Assembly (NCBI GenBank): GCA_964494505.1
Contig: CAZBRO010000005.1
Coordinates: forward strand, 124,001-188,000
Source: CAIYRG01 sp964494505
Lineage (GTDB): Bacteria; Pseudomonadota; Alphaproteobacteria; Micropepsales; Micropepsaceae
Direction of reading: 5' to 3'
DNA: 64,000 nt
The position numbers were made by a program, and so were the translations under genes. The notes under the pieces were generated by a model. It saw nothing but the letters and a program-made list of their open reading frames with translations, ran no database searches and had not been told where the DNA came from. Of the stretch, positions 50,837 to 59,887 are shown one piece after another; within the stretch, counting starts at the first letter, position 1; every line of letters starts with the position of its first letter.

Positions 50837-52219
50837 CTAACCCTTTGCCAAACCCGCCTCGATGCTGTCGCGGTTGAGGATCGCGTGCATGACGATGAGC
50901 GGAATGCCGCCCGTCACCACGGCCTGCTTCAGCAGCAGCCGCACCAATAGCGGCAGCGCGTTATAGGCGTCGCCCGCGACGAACAGCCCGCCCAAGCCCA
51001 GCAGCAGCGAAAACCCCGCGATGATGACGTTCTTATCGCTCCATTCGACCTGCGCCAGATGCTGGATCGCGTGCACCATGACGATGCCGAACAGCAGTGT
51101 CGCCACCGCTGCGAGCACCGGCGTCGGCACGATGACGAGCAGCATGTCGAACTTGATGCAGGAGCCGAGCGCCATCAGAAGTATCCCGCACATCAGCACG
51201 GGATAGCGCGAGCCCACGCGGGTCGAACGCAGCAGCCCCATATTGTCGGGATAGATTTGCGTCGTGTAGGTGCCGAGTACGGAGGCGATTATGCCGCCCA
51301 GCGCGACGCTCATCAGCCCGCCGGACATGCGCGCCGGGCTGAGCTTCTCGTGGCCCCATTTGCCGACCACGGTGTAAAGCGCCATGGAGCCGATATTCGC
51401 CGGCACCACGACCAGCAGATACAACAGCACGATGTCGGACCTGACCGCGAAACCGTAAGGGAAGAATTGCGGCGTCACCAGCCAGGGCGAAGCGATTACC
51501 CGGCCGAACGGAATGGCGATCAGGCTCGCATAGAACAGCGTCCCCAGAATCGCGCCCAGCAGCATTGCGACCCGGCGGAAGCGTTTTCCTCCCCAGAGCG
51601 TGATCGCGATCATCGTCAGCACCGAAATGCATCCGGCGATGAAATTGATGCTCGGGAATCCCGGACTGTTGCGGTCGCCAAGCCAGGCGGGAAGCGTGTT
51701 GTTCCCGAGCTGCACCATCGCGAGCAGCACCATCACGCCGGAAATCAGCGGACTGTGCATGTAACGCGCGAACACGCCCGCGACACTCCAGCCGCGGATG
51801 GGGATCGTCAGCAGAAGCCAGATAATGCAGGCGACAAAGCACGACCCGAACGCAAGCGCCAAACCGCCATCCGGCATCGCCCCAAGCGCAAGCAGTGCGG
51901 TGAAGCTGCCGACGAAGGGCCCGTGCACGATGGGCAGCTTCAATATCAGCATCGCCTGGCAGGCGGTGACGAAGCCTGAAACCAGGAACGTCATCCCGTA
52001 GAGATGCGCAGTCTGCTCGACCGTCAGATGCAGCACCGCCCCTGTGATGCCGGGAAACACGAACATCCCGATCATGCCGAAAATGTTCTGGAAGCCCTGG
52101 GCCAGCAATTGTCCGAACGGCAGCGTCTCGTTGATGCCGACATCGAAGACGGCCGCATCCGCAGAATGGCGCGTTCCTGCGGTCGCCGGCGTGCTTGCGT
52201 TCACGGCAACGTCCGTCAC
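50837..52219 (-). CDS. NCS2-family nucleobase/xanthine permease
   Basis: A 460-residue membrane protein with about 12-14 hydrophobic segments. QGFQNIFGMIGMFVFPG, a long central region including ANIGSMALYTVVGKWG and the YTTQIYPDNMGLLRSTRVGSR segment fit NCS2 symporters (xanthine, uric acid, uracil). The GTG at 52219 follows GGAGGGGGAGAG and is chosen over an upstream ATG at 52264. The start lies about 150 bases after the second UbiD gene, with two hairpins between. Import of a purine, pyrimidine or similar heterocycle would fit with the nearby hydantoinase and Mo-hydroxylase genes. Confidence 0.85.
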   Translation of the reverse strand: MTDVAVNASTPATAGTRHSADAAVFDVGINETLPFGQLLAQGFQNIFGMIGMFVFPGITGAVLHLTVEQTAHLYGMTFLVSGFVTACQAMLILKLPIVHGPFVGSFTALLALGAMPDGGLALAFGSCFVACIIWLLLTIPIRGWSVAGVFARYMHSPLISGVMVLLAMVQLGNNTLPAWLGDRNSPGFPSINFIAGCISVLTMIAITLWGGKRFRRVAMLLGAILGTLFYASLIAIPFGRVIASPWLVTPQFFPYGFAVRSDIVLLYLLVVVPANIGSMALYTVVGKWGHEKLSPARMSGGLMSVALGGIIASVLGTYTTQIYPDNMGLLRSTRVGSRYPVLMCGILLMALGSCIKFDMLLVIVPTPVLAAVATLLFGIVMVHAIQHLAQVEWSDKNVIIAGFSLLLGLGGLFVAGDAYNALPLLVRLLLKQAVVTGGIPLIVMHAILNRDSIEAGLAKG

Positions 52220-52263
52220 GCTCTGCTCTCCCCCTCCGCCTCGCACAAAAATTGTGCTCGGCA

Positions 52264-52331
52264 CCTCCCCCGCTCGCGGGGAAGGAAAAGAGCGCGGTCC
52301 TGTTTTTTTCCTCCCCCGTTTACGGGGGAGG
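52264..52331. repeat. Two extragenic palindromes upstream of the NCS2 gene
   Basis: CCTCCCCCGC-TC-GCGGGGAAGG (52264-52285, one mismatch) and CCTCCCCCG-TTTA-CGGGGGAGG (52310-52331, perfect) share the same arm. They lie between the NCS2 and UbiD genes on the minus strand. Related GC-rich palindromes occur at 37134 and 38687, so this is a dispersed extragenic element of the genome. Confidence 0.6.
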
Positions 52332-52370
52332 TGCGCGCGAAGCGAGCGGAGGGGGGATTGGCCGGCGCCA

Positions 52371-54029
52371 TTACTTCTCCACCGACTTGACCGGCGTTTC
52401 GGGCTTCAGCCCCTTGCGGATGCGCGCAAGCGTCTCCTTCCCCGATTCCTCCCAATCCCCGCGCGTGGCGCGGGCGGCGAACACATGCCAGCTCTGGCTC
52501 CAATCGCCCAGCGTGTAACCGTGCCAGGGCGGCGTGACGGTCAGCGCCGGCAGGCCCAGCTCCTCCCAGATCGCGCGCGCGCGTTCCATGTATTCGCGCG
52601 CGGGCAACGCCAGCGGCGGCATCGGTCCTTTCAGCGTCGCATCGATCAGCAAGGTGGAATCGGTGGTCTTCCCGCCATATTGCGAGCCCTGCAGGCTGGT
52701 GTGGTAGGGCGCGATGTGCGCGTCTTCCATCGGATTGGACCGATAGGCGAGCGACCACAGCACGCCATCCACGTTCTCCGGATCGATGTCTTCGCTGACC
52801 GCGATCACGATTTTGCCGCAGCCGCCCTGGAAATTGGCGCATCCGTGAAGGCCGCGCCACACTTCGGTCTTGGGTGCGCCCGCCGCGAATTGCAGGAAGA
52901 TCACCGGGCGCAGATTGGTCAGCCGCTCATGCATGACCACGCGCTTGATGCCCTTGATGCCGAGGTGGTCGCGCAAATGCGCGAGGAAGAACGGCTCGTA
53001 GGCGACTTTTTTGATGACGCTGGATTCCGACGGGGTCACCTGGCTGATGATGGCGCAAAATACCGGCGTCTTTTTCATGGTGATCGCCGTCACCTGCATC
53101 TTCATGTTGAAGGCTTCGAGCGCGACATAGCCGTTGCTCTCGCCGAAGGGGGCTTCCGGCTCCAGCCATTCCGGATCGATCAGCCCTTCGATCACGATTT
53201 CCGAATCCGCCGGCACGTCCAGATCGACGCTGACGCATTTCGCCATACGGATCGGCGCCCCCGCCAGCGCGCCGGCGACGCCCATCTCATCCATGTCGAT
53301 GGCGAATTTCTGCGGACCGGTAAAGCACACGATGGGTGCGGCGCCGATGACGATGGCAATCGGCATCGGTTCTTTGCGGGCATTGTATTTCTGCCAATGC
53401 ACGTAGCCGCCGGCGCCGCCGGGGCGGGCGACCATGCGCACGCCGAGCCGATCGGTGGCTTTGAGCGCTGCGCGATAGGTGCCCATGTTCTGGATACCGC
53501 TGTCGGGATCGCGCGTGATGCAGAGCGTCGCGGTGAGATAGGGCGCGGAATCGAAGCCCGGTGTGGACACCGGCACCGGCAGCGCGGCGAGGCCGCCGCC
53601 CGGCCGCGTCAGCGCTTCGCCCTCGATGACCACCTCCTGGCACGGCGCATCGTCAACCAGCACCGGCGGGATCGGATGGGCGATGGCCACATCCCAGGCG
53701 GGACCGATCTCCTCCACCGCCCGCCCCATGCCGAGGGCATAAATGCGCGGGCTCGCGGCGAGCGCGCCGACCGCCACAGGGATGTCGTAGCGGCGGCCCT
53801 TGGAATCCACCACATTGGTGAACAGGAAGCCGCGCCGCTCGTCTTCGGCCACGCCGCCCAGGAACTGCCAGCGCACCAGGGGATGCAGCTCTGTGTCCTT
53901 GTCGATGGCCCGGTCCACCCGCACCAGGAGGCCCGCACGTTCCAGCGCCTCAAGATGGGCCTGGAAATCGAGGGCCGGGTGCGCCTTCGCCGCCGCGGCG
54001 CGGCCGAATGTGTCCGAACGATCGGTCAT
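52371..54029 (-). CDS. Second UbiD-family decarboxylase
   Basis: A 552-residue UbiD-type protein, only distantly similar to the one at 35482. Family features are LPVPVSTPGFDSAPYLTAT, GIQNMGTYRAAL, WQKYNARKEPMPIAIVIG, the EAPFGESNGYV motif matching PEGPFGE and the ending region IDPENVDGVLWSLAYR. It should use prenyl-FMN to decarboxylate an aromatic or unsaturated acid. There is no added C-terminal domain. It probably leads a minus-strand unit with the NCS2 permease and is divergent from the Mo-hydroxylase gene, which suggests the transporter, decarboxylase and hydroxylase serve one substrate group. Confidence 0.86.
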   Translation of the reverse strand: MTDRSDTFGRAAAAKAHPALDFQAHLEALERAGLLVRVDRAIDKDTELHPLVRWQFLGGVAEDERRGFLFTNVVDSKGRRYDIPVAVGALAASPRIYALGMGRAVEEIGPAWDVAIAHPIPPVLVDDAPCQEVVIEGEALTRPGGGLAALPVPVSTPGFDSAPYLTATLCITRDPDSGIQNMGTYRAALKATDRLGVRMVARPGGAGGYVHWQKYNARKEPMPIAIVIGAAPIVCFTGPQKFAIDMDEMGVAGALAGAPIRMAKCVSVDLDVPADSEIVIEGLIDPEWLEPEAPFGESNGYVALEAFNMKMQVTAITMKKTPVFCAIISQVTPSESSVIKKVAYEPFFLAHLRDHLGIKGIKRVVMHERLTNLRPVIFLQFAAGAPKTEVWRGLHGCANFQGGCGKIVIAVSEDIDPENVDGVLWSLAYRSNPMEDAHIAPYHTSLQGSQYGGKTTDSTLLIDATLKGPMPPLALPAREYMERARAIWEELGLPALTVTPPWHGYTLGDWSQSWHVFAARATRGDWEESGKETLARIRKGLKPETPVKSVEK

Positions 54030-54147
54030 TACCGGTCCCGTACTCCCCCCAAAAGCTCGTGAATTTTGCGGGCTACAATGGAGCGATCTGTCCTCTTTGC
54101 AAAGGGCGGCGGGAGCGTTTATTCCATCGCTCCGGCCGGCGGCATTT

Positions 54148-54167
54148 GCAGGACCGCGGGGTCCTGC
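54148..54167 (+). promoter_or_regulatory. 5' UTR hairpin next to the Mo-hydroxylase ribosome site
   Basis: GCAGGACC-GCGG-GGTCCTGC is a perfect 8-bp stem with a 4-base loop, 3 bases before AGGAG (54171-54175) and 14 before the ATG. It could tune translation or be an operator. Nothing else supports a riboswitch. Confidence 0.4.
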
Positions 54168-54181
54168 TTCAGGAGATTTTC

Positions 54182-56566
54182 ATGGCAGTCAAAAGCGACG
54201 ATTCGACCGGACAGACCCGGTACAATCGGCCGAAATTCTTCGGCGCGGCCGTCAAGCGCACGGAAGACCCCGCACTCGTCACCGGCCGCGGCCATTATGT
54301 CGACGACATACGTTTTCCCGGCACGCTGCACGCCTGCTTCGTGCGAAGCGCCCACGCGCACGCGCGCATCCGCAGCATCGATTCATCGGCCGCGCTCGCC
54401 CTTCCCGGCGTGCATCTGGTGCTGACTCATGCCGACCTGCCCGCGCCGTTGCAGAAGCCGCTGTCGCTGCTGGTGCCCAATCCGCAGATCACGCAATTGT
54501 TCTCGCCCCAGGTGCTGGTGAAGGAAGAAGCCTGTTATGTCGGCGAACCCATCGCGGTGGTGATAGCCGACACGCGCTATATCGCCGAAGACGCGGCGGC
54601 GCTGGTGGAGGTGGATTACGACACCCTGCCGGCGATTTCCGATTGCCTGGATGCGATTGCGCCGGACGCGCCGCTCGCCCATGTCGGCACCCCGTCCAAT
54701 ATCGCCGCGCGTGTACCCTTCAGCCATGGCGACAACGATGCGGCCTTCGCCGGCGCGCCGCATGTCTTCAAGGAGAGCCTGCACACCCATCGCGGCGGTC
54801 CGTTCTTCATGGAATGCCGCGGGCTGGTGGCGAGTTACGACCTCATCAGCGATTCCTATACGATCTACATCTCCTCGCAGAGTTCGCACCGCATCAAGCG
54901 GCAGTTCCTCGATGCGCTCGAACTGAACGACAACCAGCTTCGCGTCATCACGCCCGATGTCGGCGGCGGCTTCGGCCCCAAGGGCGTGGTCTATCCGGAA
55001 TATCCGTGCGTGGCCGTGGCGGCCAAGCAGTTGGGCCGCCCCGTGAAATGGATCGAGGACCGGCGCGAGAACTTCGTCGCGACCCATCAGGAGCGCGACG
55101 AATATTGGGACATGGAAATCGCGGTCGATGAAAACGCCAAGATCCGGGGCGTGCGGGGACGCATGGTGCATGACGAAGGCGCGTATCTGCCGTGGGGCCT
55201 GACCGTGCCGTGGATTGCCGCGACGACCGTGCCCGGGCCGTATGTGCTCCCGAGCTTCAAGATGGAAGTCGTGGTCGCCTTCACCAACAAGATCTCCACC
55301 ACGCCGGTGCGTGGCGCCGGGCGTCCGGCGGGCGTGTTCGTGATGGAGCGGCTGATGGATCGCGTGGCGCGCGAGCTAAACCTCGATCCTGCCGAGGTGC
55401 GGCGGCGGAATTTCATCCAGCCGGAGCAGATGCCGTACAAGGTCGGCATCGTGTTCCGCGATGGACGCCCCGTCACCTATGACAGCGGCGATTATCCGAC
55501 CTGCCAGGCGACCGCGCTCGATGCCGCCGATTATGCCGGCTTCGCGCAGCGCCAGAAGGAGGCCCGCGCCAAAGGCCGCTACATCGGCATCGGCATGGGC
55601 AACGCGGTGGAGGCGACGGGGCTGGGTCCGTACGAAGGTGTCACCGTGCGCATTTCCACCACCGGCAAGATCAGCATGTACACGGGCGCCACCCCGCACG
55701 GCCAATCGCACAAGACGATTCTGGCCCAGATCGCCGCCGACGAATTGGGCGTCGATTACGAAGACATCGCGGTGGTGACCGGCGACACCGCCGGCATCGC
55801 CTTCGGCATGGGCACGTTTGCCGCGCGCACCGCGGTCAATGCCGGATCGTCGGCGCATCTGGCGGCCAAGGAAGTGGCGAAGAAGCTCAAGTCCATTGCC
55901 GCCGACATGCTGCAATGTTCGCCCGACGACATCGATCTCAACAACGGCTTCGCGCAAATGCGCAACGCGCCGGAAAAGCGCAAGCATTTCCGCGAGCTTT
56001 CGTTCAAGGCGGCCGGCATGCCGGGCGTTTCGATGGCGGGCGGCCTGACGCCGGGGCTCGAGCACACGGCCTATTTCACGCCCGACCAATCGACCTATTC
56101 CAACGGCACGCATGTCGTAGAAGTCGAGGTCGATATCGAAACCGGCGGCGTCGAAATCCTGCGCTACATCGTGATGCACGATTGCGGCAATGTCATCAAT
56201 CCGATGGTGGTGCGGGGCCAGGTCGAGGGCGGCGTCGCCCACGGCGTCGGCAATGCGCTGTTCGAGAAGATGCTCTACGATTCCAACGCGCAGCCTTTGA
56301 ACGTGAATTTCGGCGAATATCTGCTGCCGGGCTCGACCGATGTGCCTCATGTCGAACTGCATCACATGGAGACGCCGTCGCCGCTCAACCCAATCGGCGT
56401 GAAGGGCGCGGGCGAAGGCGGCACCATTCCGGCGATTGCCGCGATCGTGGGGGCCATCGAGAATGCGCTTGTTCCCTTCGGCGTGAAGCTCAGCGAGGCG
56501 CCGATCACGCCGGGCCGTCTGGTCGGGATGATTCAGGCATCGCAGGGCCTCGCCGCCGCGGAATAG
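54182..56566 (+). CDS. Xanthine dehydrogenase-family molybdopterin-binding (large) subunit
   Basis: A 794-residue protein with the two-domain layout of the CoxL/CutL group: AVKRTEDPALVTGRGHYVDD start, FFMECRG, DVGGGFGPKG (Mo-cofactor loop), TTPVRGAGRPAG, EVRRRNFI, TGATPHGQSHKT and the C-terminal NPIGVKGAGEGGTIP with the catalytic glutamate expected in KGAGEGG. The active-site loop reads VRGAGR, not AYxCSFR of true CO dehydrogenase, so it is a form II-type hydroxylase for N-heterocycles or aldehydes. AGGAG precedes the chosen ATG. The FeS (small) and FAD (medium) subunits are absent on both sides. Confidence 0.88.
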   Translation: MAVKSDDSTGQTRYNRPKFFGAAVKRTEDPALVTGRGHYVDDIRFPGTLHACFVRSAHAHARIRSIDSSAALALPGVHLVLTHADLPAPLQKPLSLLVPNPQITQLFSPQVLVKEEACYVGEPIAVVIADTRYIAEDAAALVEVDYDTLPAISDCLDAIAPDAPLAHVGTPSNIAARVPFSHGDNDAAFAGAPHVFKESLHTHRGGPFFMECRGLVASYDLISDSYTIYISSQSSHRIKRQFLDALELNDNQLRVITPDVGGGFGPKGVVYPEYPCVAVAAKQLGRPVKWIEDRRENFVATHQERDEYWDMEIAVDENAKIRGVRGRMVHDEGAYLPWGLTVPWIAATTVPGPYVLPSFKMEVVVAFTNKISTTPVRGAGRPAGVFVMERLMDRVARELNLDPAEVRRRNFIQPEQMPYKVGIVFRDGRPVTYDSGDYPTCQATALDAADYAGFAQRQKEARAKGRYIGIGMGNAVEATGLGPYEGVTVRISTTGKISMYTGATPHGQSHKTILAQIAADELGVDYEDIAVVTGDTAGIAFGMGTFAARTAVNAGSSAHLAAKEVAKKLKSIAADMLQCSPDDIDLNNGFAQMRNAPEKRKHFRELSFKAAGMPGVSMAGGLTPGLEHTAYFTPDQSTYSNGTHVVEVEVDIETGGVEILRYIVMHDCGNVINPMVVRGQVEGGVAHGVGNALFEKMLYDSNAQPLNVNFGEYLLPGSTDVPHVELHHMETPSPLNPIGVKGAGEGGTIPAIAAIVGAIENALVPFGVKLSEAPITPGRLVGMIQASQGLAAAE

Positions 56567-56578
56567 CGCGCGTCTAGT

Positions 56579-57964
56579 CTAAGGCGAAATCTCCTCCAGC
56601 ACGCGGCCCTTGGTCTCGATGGCAAAGAGGCCGACGATAAGAGAAGCTGCGGCGGCCACCAGCCCGAAAGACAGGAACACCGTTTTCAGCCCGCCATCGG
56701 CGACCAGCATGCCCACCACGTTGGGGCCGATGATGGAGGCAAGCCGAAGCCACGCCGTCGCGGTGCCGACGCCGAGCGCGCGGCTGCGCGTGGGATACAA
56801 TTCGGGCGTATACAGATAAACCGCAAGCGACATGGTGCCGGTGAACATGTTGCTGACCGTGCCCAGCATGAGCACGCGCAAAGGCGTCGTCGGGCCGATA
56901 TACCATAGCGCGATCAGAGCGAGCGCCGAACCCGCAAAGGCGCCCACGAACCACGCCCGCCGGCCGGTCAAATCGATCAGCATCGCGCACGCCGCGCTCG
57001 CAAACAGCGTCAGCACATTGGTGATGAGCTGATAGCGCAGTGCCGTGTCCAGCGGCAGATGAAACACCGTACGGTAGAGCGTCGGCATCCAGGTGGCGAG
57101 CCCGTAATTCACGAAATAGGTCGCGAACCACATCACCCAGACGACCAGCGTGCGCCGCAGATAATGGGGTCCGAAAATATCGGCCCAGGAAGCGCGTTTC
57201 ACCGGAGCCGCGACTCGGCGCACGGGCGGCGGCAGTTTGCGTCCGAGTGCGCGCTCGGTCCCGGTTTCGATCACGCGCAGCGCGGCTTCGGCCTCCGCAT
57301 AGCGGCCGCGCGACGCGAGCCAGCGAGGCGATTCCGGCAGCAAGCGTTGCAGGAACAGCACCAGCACGGAAGGGATGGCGCCGATGATGAAGATCGATTG
57401 CCACCCGAACGCCGGCACCAGCCACAGCCCGAGCACGGACGCCGCAAGAATGCCCGAAGGGAACACCAGTTCGAACAGCAGCACGAAACGGCCGCGGCCC
57501 TTCGCCTTTGCTAATTCGTTGATGTAGGTGGCCGCGACCGGCACCTCGCCGCCGAGGCCGAAACCTTGCAGCGTGCGCAAAAGCAGCAGCGATGTGTAAT
57601 CCCACGAGAACGCGCAGGCGAAACTCAACACCCCGAACGTGGCGATGGAGGCGACGAGCGCGTTCATCCGTCCGAAACGCTCCGCAACCCAGCCGAAGAA
57701 CAGCGCCCCGAACAATTGCCCGAAGAATCCCGCCGAGATGAGAAACCCCACCTCCGGCGGCGTCAGCTTCCACAACGGCGCAATCACCGGAAGGATGTAA
57801 GCGATGGCGAGCGCGTCGAATGCGTCGAAGAACGTGGCGGTGCCGACGACGATGCGCGCTTTCACCTGCCATGCCGAAAGCGGCAGCCGCTCGATGCGCG
57901 CGGCCACGTCGCCGGCATAGGCCGCGCGCCTTTCGTCATCGCTTTCGTTCAGAACCGCGACCAT
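56579..57964 (-). CDS. MFS transporter, aromatic acid/sugar porter type
   Basis: A 461-residue protein with 12 likely membrane helices. Motif A (GWVAERFGRM) follows helix 2; the LPESPRWLASRGRYAEAEAAL segment in the central loop is typical of the sugar porter/aromatic acid symporter branch. ATG at 57964 chosen over a TTG at 57985. It lies 21 bases after hyuB and is the last gene of the EamA-hyuA-hyuB operon, so it probably imports the hydantoinase-pathway substrate. It converges on the Mo-hydroxylase gene with 12 bases between. Confidence 0.85.
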   Translation of the reverse strand: MVAVLNESDDERRAAYAGDVAARIERLPLSAWQVKARIVVGTATFFDAFDALAIAYILPVIAPLWKLTPPEVGFLISAGFFGQLFGALFFGWVAERFGRMNALVASIATFGVLSFACAFSWDYTSLLLLRTLQGFGLGGEVPVAATYINELAKAKGRGRFVLLFELVFPSGILAASVLGLWLVPAFGWQSIFIIGAIPSVLVLFLQRLLPESPRWLASRGRYAEAEAALRVIETGTERALGRKLPPPVRRVAAPVKRASWADIFGPHYLRRTLVVWVMWFATYFVNYGLATWMPTLYRTVFHLPLDTALRYQLITNVLTLFASAACAMLIDLTGRRAWFVGAFAGSALALIALWYIGPTTPLRVLMLGTVSNMFTGTMSLAVYLYTPELYPTRSRALGVGTATAWLRLASIIGPNVVGMLVADGGLKTVFLSFGLVAAAASLIVGLFAIETKGRVLEEISP

Positions 57965-57985
57965 GCCCCTCCCGCCTTGCCGCAA

Positions 57986-59887
57986 TTATGAGACGTCATC
58001 CTCCTCCAGAAACGCGAACGACGCCATGCCGCAGCATGAGATGCGCAGGCAGGGGACGGCCGGGTGCTGCGGCGGTTTCTCGGATAATTCTGCCGCGGTC
58101 AGCCGGCGCACCGGGGCGGTGCCTTGGTTTTCCACCCGCGCGCGGTGCACGGGCGCGAGGGCGGCGCGTTCGGCGGCGGTCGCTTCCGCATCCACAGCCA
58201 AAGAATCGGGATCGAGCACCACGCCGTAATAATCGCGCGCGCTGGCAAGCGAGACGTAACCCTGGCGCACATCGTGAGCCACGGCCTCGGGCGCACGTTC
58301 GAGCGGCGAGCCGTATCCGCCGCCGCCGCCGGACCGTAGCGCATAGGCATCGCCCCGCTTCAATTGCGCGGTCAGCACCTTCGCGTTGACGCGTTCCTTG
58401 TCCCATTCGCCGCCACGCCTCAGCAGCACCTGATTGCCCGTCGCCTCCAGCCCCCCCATCAGTCCCCACGGCAAACAATGCGCGCGGTCGATGCTCGCGT
58501 TCAGCGTCACATCGGTCAGCGCCTGCACCACTGTCTCGCAGCCCAAGCCGCCGCGATGCCTGCCCGGGCCGCCGGAATCCGGAATCAGGGCATAGCGTTC
58601 GACCAGCAGCGGATATTTCGTTTCGATCTGCTCGCGCGGGGAATTGTGCGTGTCGCCGTCATTGATGCACACCGTGCCGGAGACGCCGTCCTCGCCGCGT
58701 TTTGCGCCCCATCCGCCGCCGAGCGGTCCCATATGGGCGAGGAAGAATTTGCCGTCGCGCGGATCGATGCCGTGCACCAGCGAGACGCACAAATCCGCGT
58801 GGTGCCCGGCGATCACGCGATCCGGAATGGCATTGGCCATGGCCCTGAACACGGTGTCGATCACCGTCATCGGGAACGTCATCCACCAGCGCATCGGCGC
58901 GGGCCGCGTGGCCGAGATTACGCGTCCGGGCGGCACGATCACTTTCAGATTGCGGAACGAACCGTCATTGATCGGATAGTCGGTGGGCGAGGTCAGGCAT
59001 TTGAATGCCACTTGCGCGCAGGCCGTGCCCGTGGTGATGCCGGAATTGTAGAAGCCGCGTACCTGTTTCGACACGTCGGTCAGATCGACAACCATCTCGT
59101 CGTCCTTGACCTCGACGCGGACCTTGATCGGAATGGGCACTCCGATGGTCACGCCGTCGTCGTCCATGAAGGATTCGGCTTCGTACACGCCGTCGGGAAT
59201 GGCACGGGTGCGGGCGCGCGCGGCGGCTTCGGATTGGTCCATGATGACCGCAATGGCGCCCATCACCTCGCCGCTTCCATAGCGGTTGAGGAGTTCCAGG
59301 AACCGCCGCTCGCCGGTTTTCACCGCGGTGATCTGGGCGCGCAGATCGCCCATGGCGCGCTCGGGGATGCGCACATTCATGCGGATGATGTCGATGAGGT
59401 CCTGATTGATCGCCCCGCGCTTTGCGTATTTGACGATGGGGATCTGGATGCCTTCGGAATAGATGTCCGTCGTCACGCCGCCCAACTGGCCGCCCACATC
59501 CTGCCAATGCGCCATGCAGCAGGCGAACGCGATCAGTCGGCCGTCATGGAAGATCGGCAGGCTGAAGGTGAAATGATTGAGATGGCTGCCGGTGATATAG
59601 GCATCGTTGGTCAGCAGGATGTCGCCGGGTTCGATCCCGTCGCGCCCGAAATGTTTCAGCTTCGCCTTGATGGTCTCGGCCATGCCGCGGATGAAGGTGG
59701 GAAGACCGAGGCTGATCGACACCGTCTCGCCATCGGCGGTGAAGAGGCCAACGGTGAAGTCGAGCGCCTCATAGATGATCATGTTGTAGGCCGTGCGCAT
59801 GAGATTGGTCTTCATCTCTTCGGTCACGGCGATGACGCCGTTGCGCACGATTTCGACCAGCACAGGCGTGATGCGGGGTTCGCTCAT
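57986..59887 (-). CDS. hyuB: Hydantoinase B/oxoprolinase family subunit
   Basis: A 633-residue protein beginning PRITPVLVEIVRNGVIAVTEEMKTNLMRTAYN. AHWQDVGGQLGG, GFYNSGITTGTACAQVAFKCL and the DSGGPGRHRGGLGCE motif are typical of the B subunit of ATP-dependent hydantoinases and 5-oxoprolinases. Together with HyuA it opens a cyclic amide ring with ATP. Its ATG overlaps the hyuA stop by 4 bases. The substrate (hydantoin, oxoproline, N-methylhydantoin or acetophenone carboxylase-like) cannot be told apart from sequence. Confidence 0.88.
   Translation of the reverse strand: MSEPRITPVLVEIVRNGVIAVTEEMKTNLMRTAYNMIIYEALDFTVGLFTADGETVSISLGLPTFIRGMAETIKAKLKHFGRDGIEPGDILLTNDAYITGSHLNHFTFSLPIFHDGRLIAFACCMAHWQDVGGQLGGVTTDIYSEGIQIPIVKYAKRGAINQDLIDIIRMNVRIPERAMGDLRAQITAVKTGERRFLELLNRYGSGEVMGAIAVIMDQSEAAARARTRAIPDGVYEAESFMDDDGVTIGVPIPIKVRVEVKDDEMVVDLTDVSKQVRGFYNSGITTGTACAQVAFKCLTSPTDYPINDGSFRNLKVIVPPGRVISATRPAPMRWWMTFPMTVIDTVFRAMANAIPDRVIAGHHADLCVSLVHGIDPRDGKFFLAHMGPLGGGWGAKRGEDGVSGTVCINDGDTHNSPREQIETKYPLLVERYALIPDSGGPGRHRGGLGCETVVQALTDVTLNASIDRAHCLPWGLMGGLEATGNQVLLRRGGEWDKERVNAKVLTAQLKRGDAYALRSGGGGGYGSPLERAPEAVAHDVRQGYVSLASARDYYGVVLDPDSLAVDAEATAAERAALAPVHRARVENQGTAPVRRLTAAELSEKPPQHPAVPCLRISCCGMASFAFLEEDDVS

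Noticed and set aside
54008..54181. N-terminal extension of the Mo-hydroxylase from 54008
   Set aside because: The extra residues are not family-like, and a clear AGGAG lies before the ATG at 54182.
54182..56566. Aerobic CO dehydrogenase CoxL
   Set aside because: The active-site loop is VRGAGR and not AYxCSFR, and coxM/coxS are absent.
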